Part shown: piece by piece, positions 45,399 through 54,391 of the stretch
Position numbering within the stretch: the stretch's first letter is position 1
How the letters are laid out: every line of letters starts with the position of its first letter
Source of the DNA: Alphaproteobacteria bacterium
Lineage (GTDB): Bacteria > Pseudomonadota > Alphaproteobacteria > Caulobacterales > Aquidulcibacteraceae
Length of the DNA stretch: 64,000 nt
Direction: 5' to 3'
Assembly: GCA_016124655.1 (NCBI GenBank)
Contig: WGNI01000002.1
Span: 124,001 to 188,000, forward strand
Position numbers and translations under genes: made by a program
Notes under the pieces: model-generated
Told to the model about the DNA's origin: nothing
What the model saw: the letters and a program-made list of their open reading frames with translations, nothing else
The model's database searches: none

Positions 45399-45402
<4 letters not shown>
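43744..45402 (+). CDS. GT-C-like polytopic membrane protein (paralog B)
   Basis: The 552-residue protein has about 11 membrane helices. After the third comes an outer loop with [20 protein letters not shown], holding an Asp-Glu pair, then [20 protein letters not shown] and [12 protein letters not shown]. The same order of blocks occurs in the protein at 33109, so they are paralogs. A donor of the polyprenyl-phosphate sugar type is plausible. It starts in an ATGA overlap with the PepSY gene and its stop interlocks with that of the UDP-xylose synthase gene. Confidence 0.78.
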
Positions 45403-46355
<953 letters not shown>

Positions 46356-46414
46356 GGACCGGGTCCTTCATCGGCGCCGCAGGCGTGGGCGTCAGACATC
46401 AGCGCTTCGTTCGC

Positions 46415-47923
46415 TTAATGGTGGGCGAAAATCAATGGCGCCCAGTAAACGCCGACAATCACTGCAATCGCCAGGCCGCAAGCGTTCATCATCAGCCCGC
46501 GTCGGATCATGGCGCCCAGCGGCGCGGCGCCGGTGGCATAGGCGATGGCGTTGGAGGCCGAGCCCACGGGCATCGCAAAGCCCATCGAGGCGGCCATGGC
46601 CGCAGGCACGATGAAGGCCGCGGGAGAGACCGCATCGGAGGCGCCGGCGAAGGACAACAGCACCGGCCCCATCAGGCTGATGGTGGCGATGTTGGAGGCG
46701 AATTCAGTGATGACGATCATCGTCAGGCAAACGCATGCGATGACGAGCACGGGCGGCGCGTCGGTGAGCGCGCGCAGGCCGCCGGCCATCCATGCGCTCA
46801 AGCCGGAAAGCTCGGCGCCGGCGGCCAGCGCAAGACCGCCGCCGAACAGCAAGAGCACGCCCCAGGGAATGCGTTCGGCCTCCGGCCAGGTCAGGAGCGG
46901 ACGCCGCTCGCCGCCGCCGGCCGGCGCCAAGAACAGCGCCACGGCGCCGAGCGTGGCGATCATGGTGTCGAGATAGCTGGAGCGCAGCGCGGCGCCTTCC
47001 GGCAAGAGGTGCGCGGAGAGGAACGCGGCGAGCGGGCCGGAACAGGCCCACATCAGCGCGACGCACACGAACACCAATCCGATGCGCCATTCCGCTTGGG
47101 TGACAGGGCCCAGATCGCGCAGCGCGTCGCGCACGCGGGCTTGAGCGGCGAGCGCGTGGGCTCGTGGAATGTTCACGCCGCGGGAAAGGATCGACCAGGC
47201 GATCGGCAACAGCGCAAGCATTACGGGAACGCCGACGCTGGTCCAGGCGGCGAAGGAAATATCGAGCCCTTGCGCGCGCAACTGCTGCAGCGCGATGCCG
47301 TTGGTCGGCGTGCCGATCGGCGTGGCGAGGCCGCCTATGGTTGCGGCGTAGGCGACGCCCAGCACCAAAGCCGCGGCGAATTTCGCATCCGGCTTGCCGT
47401 CCAGCGAGGCGCCGCTCGCGAGCGACAGCGCCAGCGGCGTCAGAATCAGCGATGTCGAGGTGTTGGAGATCCACATCGACATGAACGCCGCGGCGCAGAG
47501 AAATCCCGCCAGCATCATGCGCGGATTGGCGCCGCCGAGAGACACCACGCCATAGGCGATGCGTGTCGACAGGCCCCAGCGCTCCAGCGCGACGCCCAAG
47601 GCGAAACCGCCGACATACAAGAGCACGATCGGATTGGCGTAGTGCACGCCAAGATCGCCGACGTCGAGTAGACGCCCCGTGTCATCAACGGGAATGCCGA
47701 TGAGCGGCAGCGCGATGATCGGCAAAAGCGCGGTGGCGGCCAGCGGGATCGCTTCGCTGATCCACCACACCGCCATCAGCACGACGAGCGCCAGCGTCCA
47801 TTGCGCGGGCTGCGACAAGCCCTCAATCGGCGCCAGCGCGCACGTTAGCGCGAGGACTGGCCCCAGCACAGCTCCGATCGCGTTTGCGCGCACCCCCGAC
47901 CTCCGTGGCGGTTTTTCAACCAT
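46415..47923 (-). CDS. SLC13/DASS family anion carrier
   Basis: From ATG 47923 the protein has 502 residues with about 12 to 14 membrane helices. It has the family blocks WWISEAIPLAATALLPI, MSMWISNTSTSLILTPLAL (the S-N-T sodium and substrate motif), ATPIGTPTNGIA and the second T-x-F-x-S-N-x-A motif TEFASNIATI. These carriers bring in dicarboxylates or sulfate with sodium. It sits between the HAD-UbiA gene and uxs, but a link to glycan synthesis is not obvious. The upstream frame extends, without a plausible start. Confidence 0.9.
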   Translation of the reverse strand: MVEKPPRRSGVRANAIGAVLGPVLALTCALAPIEGLSQPAQWTLALVVLMAVWWISEAIPLAATALLPIIALPLIGIPVDDTGRLLDVGDLGVHYANPIVLLYVGGFALGVALERWGLSTRIAYGVVSLGGANPRMMLAGFLCAAAFMSMWISNTSTSLILTPLALSLASGASLDGKPDAKFAAALVLGVAYAATIGGLATPIGTPTNGIALQQLRAQGLDISFAAWTSVGVPVMLALLPIAWSILSRGVNIPRAHALAAQARVRDALRDLGPVTQAEWRIGLVFVCVALMWACSGPLAAFLSAHLLPEGAALRSSYLDTMIATLGAVALFLAPAGGGERRPLLTWPEAERIPWGVLLLFGGGLALAAGAELSGLSAWMAGGLRALTDAPPVLVIACVCLTMIVITEFASNIATISLMGPVLLSFAGASDAVSPAAFIVPAAMAASMGFAMPVGSASNAIAYATGAAPLGAMIRRGLMMNACGLAIAVIVGVYWAPLIFAHH

Positions 47924-47991
47924 GCCGCGTGTGGGTTGTATATGCGAGTCGCTGTTGTGCGCGGGGGAAACGTCGCCGGGATTGTGCGGCG

Positions 47992-49494
47992 TTAGACCAA
48001 GAGCGCGGCGCAGAAGGCCGCCAGCATCCCTGCGCCCAGCACAATACTGACGCGATCGCGGATGGCGAAGGCGACGGGATCGTCGTCCAGCTCGCCGCGC
48101 GACAGAAGCAGCCAAATGCGTCCGAGCCAAAGCCCCAGCAAGGGCGGCGTCAGCCACAGGAATTCCGGGCTGCCGTAAAAGTCGCGCCGCTCCACTTCCT
48201 GGATGAGGAACAGCACCATCACCAAGAGCGCGATCATGCCCAGCGATACGCCCAGCGAGATCACCACGTTGGCGTCGCCGGCGCGATAGCCGCGTCCGGG
48301 CGCGGATTGCAGGCCGCGCGCGGCGAGCCGCATGATCTCGGTGGCGCGCTTGGCGAACGAGAGCGAGGTGAACAACACCATCGAGAACACGAACAGCCAG
48401 GGCGAAGGCGGCACGTATACAAGCGCTGCGCCCAGCGCGAGACGCAGCGTGAAGAGCGCGCCCAACACCGTGGCGTCGAGGATCGGCACGCGCTTGATGC
48501 GCAGCGAATACGCCAGCGACGTCACGAGATAGACGCACAGGATTGCGAGCGCCGCCCAGTTCAGCGTGGAGACCACCATCGCGAACCCCGCCGCGAGCGC
48601 GAGCGGCGCGACGATCAGGCCCGATGCAATCGTGAGATCGCCTGATGCGAAGGGGCGATGGCGCTTGGTCCAGTGCGCGCGATCGTCGTCGAGATCCATA
48701 AGATCGTTGAGGATGTAGGTCGCTGACGCCGCAAGGCCCAAGCCGAAGAATCCGACAGCGGAGACCAACCATGCGCGCAGATCGCCGGCGTGACCGCTGA
48801 GCAGCAGCGGCGCGAAGACCAGAAGGTTCTTGGTCCATTGATGCACGCGGAAGGCGCGGATCCAGGTGTCGAGCGAAGGCCGGCGGTCGGGGATCGCGGT
48901 TTCAAGCTGCGTGGTCTGTTCGGCGATGCGCGTCAGCGAGGGCGAACGGCCGACGCACACCGCGCCCTGCGCCTCGCGCCAGACTTTGATGTCGGCGCGG
49001 GAATCGCCGGCATAGACGAAGCCTTCGGGAAAGCGCGCGGCGAGCGCCTTGGCCTTGGCGCGGCTTTTGAGATTGGTGCGGCCGTCGGAGCCGATGACTT
49101 CGCGCGCGAACGGCGCGATGTGGGCGACGGCCTCGCGTGCGGTTTCGACATCAGAGGCTGTGGCGACGACGACGACGCGGCCGCGTTCGGCGTGCGCGCG
49201 CGCATAGGCGACGACGTCCTCGCGCACCGGCAATGTCTCGACATTGAGCTTCACGCGCTCGGCGAGCTTGCGTTTGAGCACGGCGCGGCCCTGCACGATC
49301 CACACGAGCGCCAACCACGCGCTCAACGGCTGTTGCTTCATGAAGCGCAGAAGCTTCTCGAACAGAAGGTCCGTGCGCACGAGCGTGCCGTCGAAATCGA
49401 GGGCGAGGGGCGGCGAGGGCGGCTGCATGCGGCGTGGCGGTCTCTGTGGGCCCTTCTGGGCGTCGTGGCTTTCGTTTTCGGTCCGGTAAACCAT
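47992..49494 (-). CDS. HAD phosphatase-UbiA fusion, DPPR synthase-like prenyltransferase
   Basis: The 500-residue protein joins an N-terminal HAD domain (residues about 28-210; LALDFDGTLV nucleophile at residue 33, then TASDVET and YAGDSRADIKV) to a UbiA membrane domain with about eight helices. The UbiA motif NDLMDLDDDRAHWTKRHRPF is the type seen in 5-phosphoribosyl-1-diphosphate:polyprenyl-phosphate transferase (Rv3806c). The HAD part could remove the 5-phosphate. I chose ATG 49494 with a GAGG site, 14 bases after the dprE2 stop; ATG 49428 is an alternative. It is the third gene of the dprE1-dprE2 unit. Confidence 0.85.
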   Translation of the reverse strand: MVYRTENESHDAQKGPQRPPRRMQPPSPPLALDFDGTLVRTDLLFEKLLRFMKQQPLSAWLALVWIVQGRAVLKRKLAERVKLNVETLPVREDVVAYARAHAERGRVVVVATASDVETAREAVAHIAPFAREVIGSDGRTNLKSRAKAKALAARFPEGFVYAGDSRADIKVWREAQGAVCVGRSPSLTRIAEQTTQLETAIPDRRPSLDTWIRAFRVHQWTKNLLVFAPLLLSGHAGDLRAWLVSAVGFFGLGLAASATYILNDLMDLDDDRAHWTKRHRPFASGDLTIASGLIVAPLALAAGFAMVVSTLNWAALAILCVYLVTSLAYSLRIKRVPILDATVLGALFTLRLALGAALVYVPPSPWLFVFSMVLFTSLSFAKRATEIMRLAARGLQSAPGRGYRAGDANVVISLGVSLGMIALLVMVLFLIQEVERRDFYGSPEFLWLTPPLLGLWLGRIWLLLSRGELDDDPVAFAIRDRVSIVLGAGMLAAFCAALLV

Positions 49495-49508
49495 TCCGCG
49501 CCTCAAAG

Positions 49509-50264
49509 CTAAAGTTTGCTGCGATGGATCACGAATGCCGGCACGGCGCGGATGATCAGCATGATGAAGCGCCAGAACCAGGGCGCATAGACGATCGGGC
49601 CGCCTTTGTCGGCCGCGCGCCAGATCGCCGCGCCGATCTGGTCGGGGCTGGCCCAGAGCGGGCCGCCCTTGGCGAAGCCTGCGGTCATGGGCGTGTCGAC
49701 GAAGCCCGGCTTGACGAGCACAGCACGCGCGCCGCTTGGCGCGAGGCGATGGGCGAGGCCCTGCATGAACACGCCGATGCCGGCCTTTGCGGCGCCATAG
49801 GCGTAATTCGATTGCCGGCCGCGATCGCCGGCGACAGAGCCGATCGCCATCACCGTGCCGCCGCCCTGCGCCATCATGATTTCGGCGGCGGTCGCGGCCC
49901 AGACCGCGGGGGCGTTGAAATTGACGGCGAGCAGGCGATCGAGCGCGTGCAGATCGCGTTCGGCTTCCTCCTGATCGCCCAGCACGCCGAAGGCGATCAG
50001 CACCAGACTGATGCCGCCGAGCGTATCCACCCACGCGCGCATGCGCCCGCGGGGATCGCGCGCCTCCACCAAATCGAGCGCTTCGACCTCGCAGGCGGCT
50101 GCGCCGCGCACGCGCAGATCCGCGGCGATTTCGTTGAGGCGCGCGAGATCGCGTCCGACCAGCACGAAGCGCGAGCCTTCGGCGGCGAAGCGGCGCGCGG
50201 CCGCTTCCGCGATCGCTGATTGCGCGCCCAGAATGATCACGCGCCGCGCGATGGGGCGCGTCAC
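49509..50264 (-). CDS. dprE2: DprE2-like polyprenylphospho-ketopentose reductase (SDR)
   Basis: The 251-residue SDR has IILGAQSAIAEAAARRFA, the serine in AIGSVAGDRGR, the Y-A-Y-G-A-A-K pair, VKPGFVDTPMT and the hydrophobic C-terminal anchor WRFIMLIIRAVPAF, all typical of DprE2. With DprE1 it converts polyprenyl-phospho-ribose to polyprenyl-phospho-arabinose by reducing the 2-keto intermediate. Its start overlaps the dprE1 stop by 4 bases, as expected for partners of one reaction. Confidence 0.9.
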   Translation of the reverse strand: MTRPIARRVIILGAQSAIAEAAARRFAAEGSRFVLVGRDLARLNEIAADLRVRGAAACEVEALDLVEARDPRGRMRAWVDTLGGISLVLIAFGVLGDQEEAERDLHALDRLLAVNFNAPAVWAATAAEIMMAQGGGTVMAIGSVAGDRGRQSNYAYGAAKAGIGVFMQGLAHRLAPSGARAVLVKPGFVDTPMTAGFAKGGPLWASPDQIGAAIWRAADKGGPIVYAPWFWRFIMLIIRAVPAFVIHRSKL

Positions 50265-51577
50265 GTTGCGCTCACACGGGACCAGAAGTCTGAGCGGATT
50301 GCGGGGTCGCGCATGCGTTCAAGCTCTCGCCAGCGGGGATACATTCTCTGGAATGTGCGCGCAGGCGCGCGCCCATCCTTGCCTGCATAGATTCGCCCGC
50401 CCGCTTCCAACACGATTTCATCGAGCCGGGCCATCAGTCGCAGCGTTCGTTCGCCGTGATTGGGGAAATCGAGCGCCAGCGTGTGGCCTTCGGTTGCGAA
50501 TGACATCAGCCCAGGCGAGGGCTTCGGACCGAACGCCTTGAGCACGGCGAGCATGGAGCCTTCGCCCGAACGCGCGATCAGATAGAGCATTTCATGCACC
50601 GCATCGCGGGCGGCGCCTTCGGGCACAACGCATTGATATTGGCGGAAACCGCGCGCGCCATAGAGCCGGTTCCAATCGCCGACGGCGTCGAGCGGAAAAT
50701 AGAATTTGGAATAATGCACCGGCCTGACGCTGGCGCGATGCGCGGCGGCGTATGCGAAATTGAATGCGCGCAAAGTCACGCCGTTGAAGAGGAAACTCGC
50801 GCCGTCGAGCGGTGCGCTGAGCGCGGGCCGCGCGGGTCCGATCTGAAAATTGCCGTCATGGCGAACGTTTGCGCGCGTGAACACGCCGCGTCCGGGGCGC
50901 GTGCAATCGATCCAGGCGACGCGCTGCTCGAACGTTTCGCTTTCCGCCATGAGCTGGAAATATTCGTCGAGGCTGGAGAAGGGGATGTCTTCGGCGTCGA
51001 GGAAGGCGCTGCCGATCGGCGCCAGGCCAATCTCGACCCAGGAGATCGCGCCGGTGAGGCCGAAGCCGCCCATGGTGGCGGCGAACAATCCGGAGGGATC
51101 GTCAGGCGCAAGCGAGAGCGCTGGACCATGGCTGCGCTGCAGGCCGATGCGGCGCACCCAGCGCCCGAAGGTCCCGTTTTTCAAATGGTTCTTGCCGTGC
51201 ACGTCGTTGGCGACGGCGCCGCCGAGCGTGACGAATTGCGAACCCGGCAGCACGGGCAGAAACAGGCCCTTGGGCGTCAAGACGCGCAGCGCTTCGCCGA
51301 GCGAAAGACCGGCCTGGGCGCGCATCACCATGCCTTGCTCATCGATTTCGATGAGCCGGTTCAGACCGGTCATGACGATGAGGCCGCCTTCGGCGTTGAG
51401 ACAGGAATCCCCGTAGGAGCGGCCAAGACCCACCGGCAGCACCGAGGCCGGGCGATCGGGCGCCGCGATGGCTTTGGCGAGGTCGGCGGCGAACCGCGGC
51501 CGCGCGACAGGGTACAGGCGCCGGTCGATGCGGCCCCAGGACGAAAACGGCTCCTTGTTTGAGAACGACGCGCTCAT
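50261..51577 (-). CDS. dprE1: DprE1-like polyprenylphospho-ribose 2-oxidase (FAD)
   Basis: The 438-residue flavoprotein has the VAO/GlcD FAD-binding domain with GLGRSYGDSCLN, and GGAVANDVHGKNH with His128 matching the flavin contact of mycobacterial DprE1. Its C-terminal substrate domain has YAGKDGR with Lys400 at the place of the essential Lys418. Position 368 is Ala where the mycobacterial enzyme has Cys387. It oxidises C2 of polyprenyl-phospho-ribose. It is the first gene of a minus-strand unit with dprE2, HAD-UbiA and likely the SLC13 and uxs genes. Confidence 0.9.
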   Translation of the reverse strand: MSASFSNKEPFSSWGRIDRRLYPVARPRFAADLAKAIAAPDRPASVLPVGLGRSYGDSCLNAEGGLIVMTGLNRLIEIDEQGMVMRAQAGLSLGEALRVLTPKGLFLPVLPGSQFVTLGGAVANDVHGKNHLKNGTFGRWVRRIGLQRSHGPALSLAPDDPSGLFAATMGGFGLTGAISWVEIGLAPIGSAFLDAEDIPFSSLDEYFQLMAESETFEQRVAWIDCTRPGRGVFTRANVRHDGNFQIGPARPALSAPLDGASFLFNGVTLRAFNFAYAAAHRASVRPVHYSKFYFPLDAVGDWNRLYGARGFRQYQCVVPEGAARDAVHEMLYLIARSGEGSMLAVLKAFGPKPSPGLMSFATEGHTLALDFPNHGERTLRLMARLDEIVLEAGGRIYAGKDGRAPARTFQRMYPRWRELERMRDPAIRSDFWSRVSAT

Positions 51578-51696
51578 GGGCGAGGCGGCGCAGGGACCGC
51601 TCGCGCGCGCACCCGGTTGATCACGGCTTCCCTCCTCAGAGGCGCACTGAAAGCCGAAACTCTTGCCGAAGTCTCAAAGCGCGGGCTGGCTTGGGA

Positions 51697-52164
51697 CTAA
51701 GCCGCGTCGCTTGTGATCGCGCTTTCGAAGACGGCCTGCATGTCCTCCAGGCCGCGGGCGCCGCGCAGGCTTTCGCGCACGTCCTGGCGGCGCAGGGCGC
51801 GCGACACGCGCGCCAGCGCCTTCAAGTGATCGGCGCCGCGATCCAAGGGGGCCAGGAGCATGAACACCAGATCGGCCGGGCGGCCGTCGAGCGCGTCAAA
51901 ATCGATGGGCGTCTCCAAGCGGGCGAAGCCGCCGACAGGATGGGTCAGGCCGGCCACCCGGGCGTGGGGAATGGCGACGCCTTCGCCAACGCCGGTGCCC
52001 GCCAGGCGCTCACGCAGCAGGACGGCGTCAAAGACCGCGCGCGGGTCGAGCTTTGCGCCGGCGGCGATCGCTTCGGCCATGGTCTGCAACGCAGCGCGTT
52101 TCGAGCCGGCCGCCAAACGGGGGAAAATCGCCCCCGGCAGGACCAGGTCCTTGATCTCGCGCAT
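51697..52164 (-). CDS. ptsN: PTS IIA-like nitrogen regulatory protein PtsN
   Basis: From ATG 52164 the protein has 155 residues with the phosphorylation site GVAIPHARV (His67). It is the EIIA(Ntr) of the nitrogen PTS, which takes phosphate from Npr and adjusts regulators by protein binding. It follows hpf by 52 bases, the usual alphaproteobacterial order. The frame extends upstream to 52266, which would overlap hpf, and is rejected. Confidence 0.93.
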   Translation of the reverse strand: MREIKDLVLPGAIFPRLAAGSKRAALQTMAEAIAAGAKLDPRAVFDAVLLRERLAGTGVGEGVAIPHARVAGLTHPVGGFARLETPIDFDALDGRPADLVFMLLAPLDRGADHLKALARVSRALRRQDVRESLRGARGLEDMQAVFESAITSDAA

Positions 52165-52216
52165 GTGCGCCTCTCGTTCTCTTTCTTCGCCGGGCGCGCC
52201 AGCCGGCGCGCGGGAC

Positions 52217-52846
52217 TCAACCGGACGCCGCCTTCGCGTCCGCCCGGGCTGGATCGATCCAGCCAATGTTCCCGTCGGGACGGCGGTAGACCACGTTCAA
52301 GCCGCCGTGGCCTGCGTTCCGGAACAAGAGCGCGGGCTGGTCGGCTACTTCCAGTTGCAGGACAGCCATGGAGACGGTCATGGTTTTCACCGGCACAGTC
52401 GCCTCGGCGATCACCAAGGGGCCGCCTTCGACCCCATTTTCCATAGCCGTTGCGGCGGTTTGCCCATCGGCCGCCGCGTCGTCGTCACCTTCGAATGGGG
52501 CAAGCACATACGCCGCCGCATCCTGAGCGGGAAGGGGGGATTTGTTGTCGGCGTGATGATTCTTCAGGCGCCGTTTATAGCGCCGGACCCGTTTCTCCAG
52601 CTTGGTGAGCGCGTCGTCGAAAGCGGCATGAGCGTCGCCGCCATGACCTTGGGATTGCAGGGTGATTCCGGAGGCCAAGTGCACCTGGCAGTCGACCTCA
52701 AAGCCAATGCCGTTCCTGGCCACCGTCACGGCCCCATCGGTGGGGCGGCCGAAATACTTGATGATCCCTGCTTCGAGCTCGGTCTCAATCCGGCTCCGCA
52801 GCGCGTCGCCGACATCGATCTGCCGACCGGCCACTTGCACGCGCAT
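52217..52846 (-). CDS. hpf: Ribosome hibernation promoting factor, long form
   Basis: The 209-residue protein has the N-terminal HPF/YfiA domain (VQVAGRQIDVGDALRSRIET, then KLEKRVRRYKRRLKNHH at residue 100) and, after a charged linker of about 40 residues, a C-terminal dimerisation domain (LVIAEATVPVKTMTVSMAV, ALLFRNAGHGGLNVVYRRPD). Long HPF joins two 70S ribosomes into 100S dimers in resting cells. A good ribosome site (TAGGAG) lies 6 bases upstream. It lies downstream of metZ with its own 185-base leader. Confidence 0.94.
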   Translation of the reverse strand: MRVQVAGRQIDVGDALRSRIETELEAGIIKYFGRPTDGAVTVARNGIGFEVDCQVHLASGITLQSQGHGGDAHAAFDDALTKLEKRVRRYKRRLKNHHADNKSPLPAQDAAAYVLAPFEGDDDAAADGQTAATAMENGVEGGPLVIAEATVPVKTMTVSMAVLQLEVADQPALLFRNAGHGGLNVVYRRPDGNIGWIDPARADAKAASG

Positions 52847-52859
52847 CTTTGTCTCCTAA

Positions 52860-52875
52860 CCGTGGATGTTCACGG
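52860..52875 (-). other. Short hairpin just ahead of the hpf ribosome site
   Basis: CCGTG and CACGG (plus-strand 52860-52864 and 52871-52875) can pair with a 6-base loop. On the hpf message the hairpin ends immediately before the TAGGAG ribosome site. It could limit ribosome access, but no family match is known to me. Confidence 0.35.
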
Positions 52876-52909
52876 AGAGGGCTGCCCCAAGCGACCCCTC
52901 CTTTCCTCT

Positions 52910-52928
52910 GCGCGTTGCATCAACGCGC
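52910..52928 (-). other. GC-rich hairpin between metZ and hpf
   Basis: GCGCGTT at 52910-52916 pairs with AACGCGC at 52922-52928 around a 5-base loop. It lies 104 bases past the metZ stop and 64 bases before the hpf start on the same strand. A T-run is missing, so a standard terminator is unlikely; it may mark the end of the metZ message or shape the hpf leader. Confidence 0.35.
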
Positions 52929-53031
52929 GAGCGGGACGCCCGATCCAAGGTTGTCAGGCTAGGACCCGCGCGCCGCCGCCGTCAATGCGCCAACGCCGTT
53001 AATCCAGCGCGCCGGCGCGGCGAAATCAGGG

Positions 53032-54219
53032 TCAAACCGCGTCCAACGCTTGAGCGATGTCGGCGGCGAGGTCTTCTGGGTCTTCCAGGCCGACACTAAT
53101 GCGGATTGTCGACCCGGCGACGCCGATGCGCGCGCGCGCGTCTTCGCTGAGACGGCGGTGTGTGGTGGTTTCCGGATGGGTCGCCAGCGTTTTTGCGTCG
53201 CCGAGATTGTTGGAAATGTCGATCAGCTGCAGCGCATCGAGAAAGCGCCAAGCTTCGGCGCGGCCGCCCTGCACGTCAAGCGCGATGAGGGTGCCGCCCA
53301 TGCGCATCTGCTTGAGGTGCAGCGCGCGGTCGGGGTGGTCCTTGTGATGGGGATAGAGCAGGCGCTTGAGCTTGGCGTGGCCGGCGAAGCGTTCGGCGAG
53401 CCGCGCCGCGGTTTCGGATTGTTTCTCCACGCGCAGAACGATCGTCTCCAGACCTTTCGCCAGCGTCCAGGCGTTGAAGGGCGAAAGCGCGGGGCCGGTG
53501 TGGCGCAGGAATTCGCGAATATTGGCGTCGATCAGGTCCTTGGCGCCGAGAACGACGCCGCCGAGCGTGCGGCCCTGGCCGTCAATGTGCTTGGTGGCGG
53601 AATAGACGACCAGATCCGCTCCCATGGTGAAGGGCTTTTGCAGCACCGGGCTGGCGAAGGCGTTGTCGACGATGAGCTTGCCGCCGGCGGCGTGCACGAT
53701 GTCGGCCACCGCAGCGATATCGACGCCGCTCAGGACGGGATTGGCGGGGGTTTCGATCAGCGCGAGCGTGACGCCGCGTGCGGCGGCTGCGCGCCAGGCG
53801 TCGAGATCGCCGCCGTCGACCAGCTCTACATCGACGCCGAAGCGCGGCAGCAGCGTGTCGAGAATCCAGAGGCAGGAGGAAAACATCGCGCGCGCGCCGA
53901 GCACGCGGTCGCCGGCTTTGAGATTGGCCATGACGGCCGCCTGCACCGCGGCCATGCCGGAGCTGACGGCCAGGCATTCCTCGGCGCCTTCGAGCGCCAT
54001 CATGCGCTCTTCGAACACCCGCACGGTCGGATTGGCGTAGCGCCCATACAGATAGCCCGGCGACGTGCCGGCGAAGCGCGCGTCTGCTTCCGCGGCGCTG
54101 TCATAGACGAACCCCGAAGTCATGTAGATGGCCTCGGCGGTTTCCTTGTGCTGGGAGCGGGAGAGCCCGCCGCGCACCAATTGCGTGGCCAGGCGCGGCG
54201 GATTTGGGGTGTCAGTCAT
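53032..54219 (-). CDS. metZ: O-succinylhomoserine sulfhydrylase
   Basis: The 395-residue PLP enzyme has the Cys/Met metabolism fold with YSATKHIDGQGRTLGG (catalytic Lys) near residue 210 and the family's opening LVRGGLSRSQHKETAEAI and YGRYANPTVRVFEE blocks. MetZ joins O-succinylhomoserine with sulfide to form homocysteine in methionine synthesis. A SAM-II type riboswitch precedes it, so it is probably shut down when SAM is plentiful. It diverges from the dCTP deaminase gene. Confidence 0.94.
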   Translation of the reverse strand: MTDTPNPPRLATQLVRGGLSRSQHKETAEAIYMTSGFVYDSAAEADARFAGTSPGYLYGRYANPTVRVFEERMMALEGAEECLAVSSGMAAVQAAVMANLKAGDRVLGARAMFSSCLWILDTLLPRFGVDVELVDGGDLDAWRAAAARGVTLALIETPANPVLSGVDIAAVADIVHAAGGKLIVDNAFASPVLQKPFTMGADLVVYSATKHIDGQGRTLGGVVLGAKDLIDANIREFLRHTGPALSPFNAWTLAKGLETIVLRVEKQSETAARLAERFAGHAKLKRLLYPHHKDHPDRALHLKQMRMGGTLIALDVQGGRAEAWRFLDALQLIDISNNLGDAKTLATHPETTTHRRLSEDARARIGVAGSTIRISVGLEDPEDLAADIAQALDAV

Positions 54220-54227
54220 AGCCGGTC

Positions 54228-54290
54228 TTTCTCTTTTAGCGGCATTTTTTCAAGCGCCCCGCAAGCTGAGCTCAAATCGGCGCTGGTCAT
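54228..54290 (-). promoter_or_regulatory. SAM-II (metA-type) riboswitch
   Basis: The minus-strand leader of metZ shows the H-type pseudoknot of the SAM-II riboswitch. Stem 1 is AGCGCC (plus 54279-54284) pairing with GGCGCT (54253-54258). The loop reads GATTTGA followed by a GCTTGCGG segment, of which GCGG (54259-54262) pairs with CCGC (54239-54242) downstream, giving the second stem. The A-rich linker TTGAAAAAATG and the GCTAAAAGAG tail match the known consensus. The ribosome site lies in or right after the tail, so SAM binding would block translation. Sequence and gene context agree; no search was run. Confidence 0.87.
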
Positions 54291-54391
54291 GGTGGTAGCG
54301 GTTTCCGGCGCGGCGTCAAGTTGGCCGAAGGCGGCGCATCGGCTAGCTAAGCAGCGGCCGGATTCGCCGGCGCGGAGGCGAGAGGGAAGCG

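Noticed and set aside
46385..47671. A 428-codon open frame opposite the SLC13 gene
   Set aside because: The product is a Gly/Arg/His/Gln-rich low-complexity sequence typical of antisense frames in GC-rich genes.
49495..50034. N-terminal extension of the HAD-UbiA gene across dprE2
   Set aside because: It would overlap most of dprE2 in another frame; the HAD domain begins right after the chosen start.
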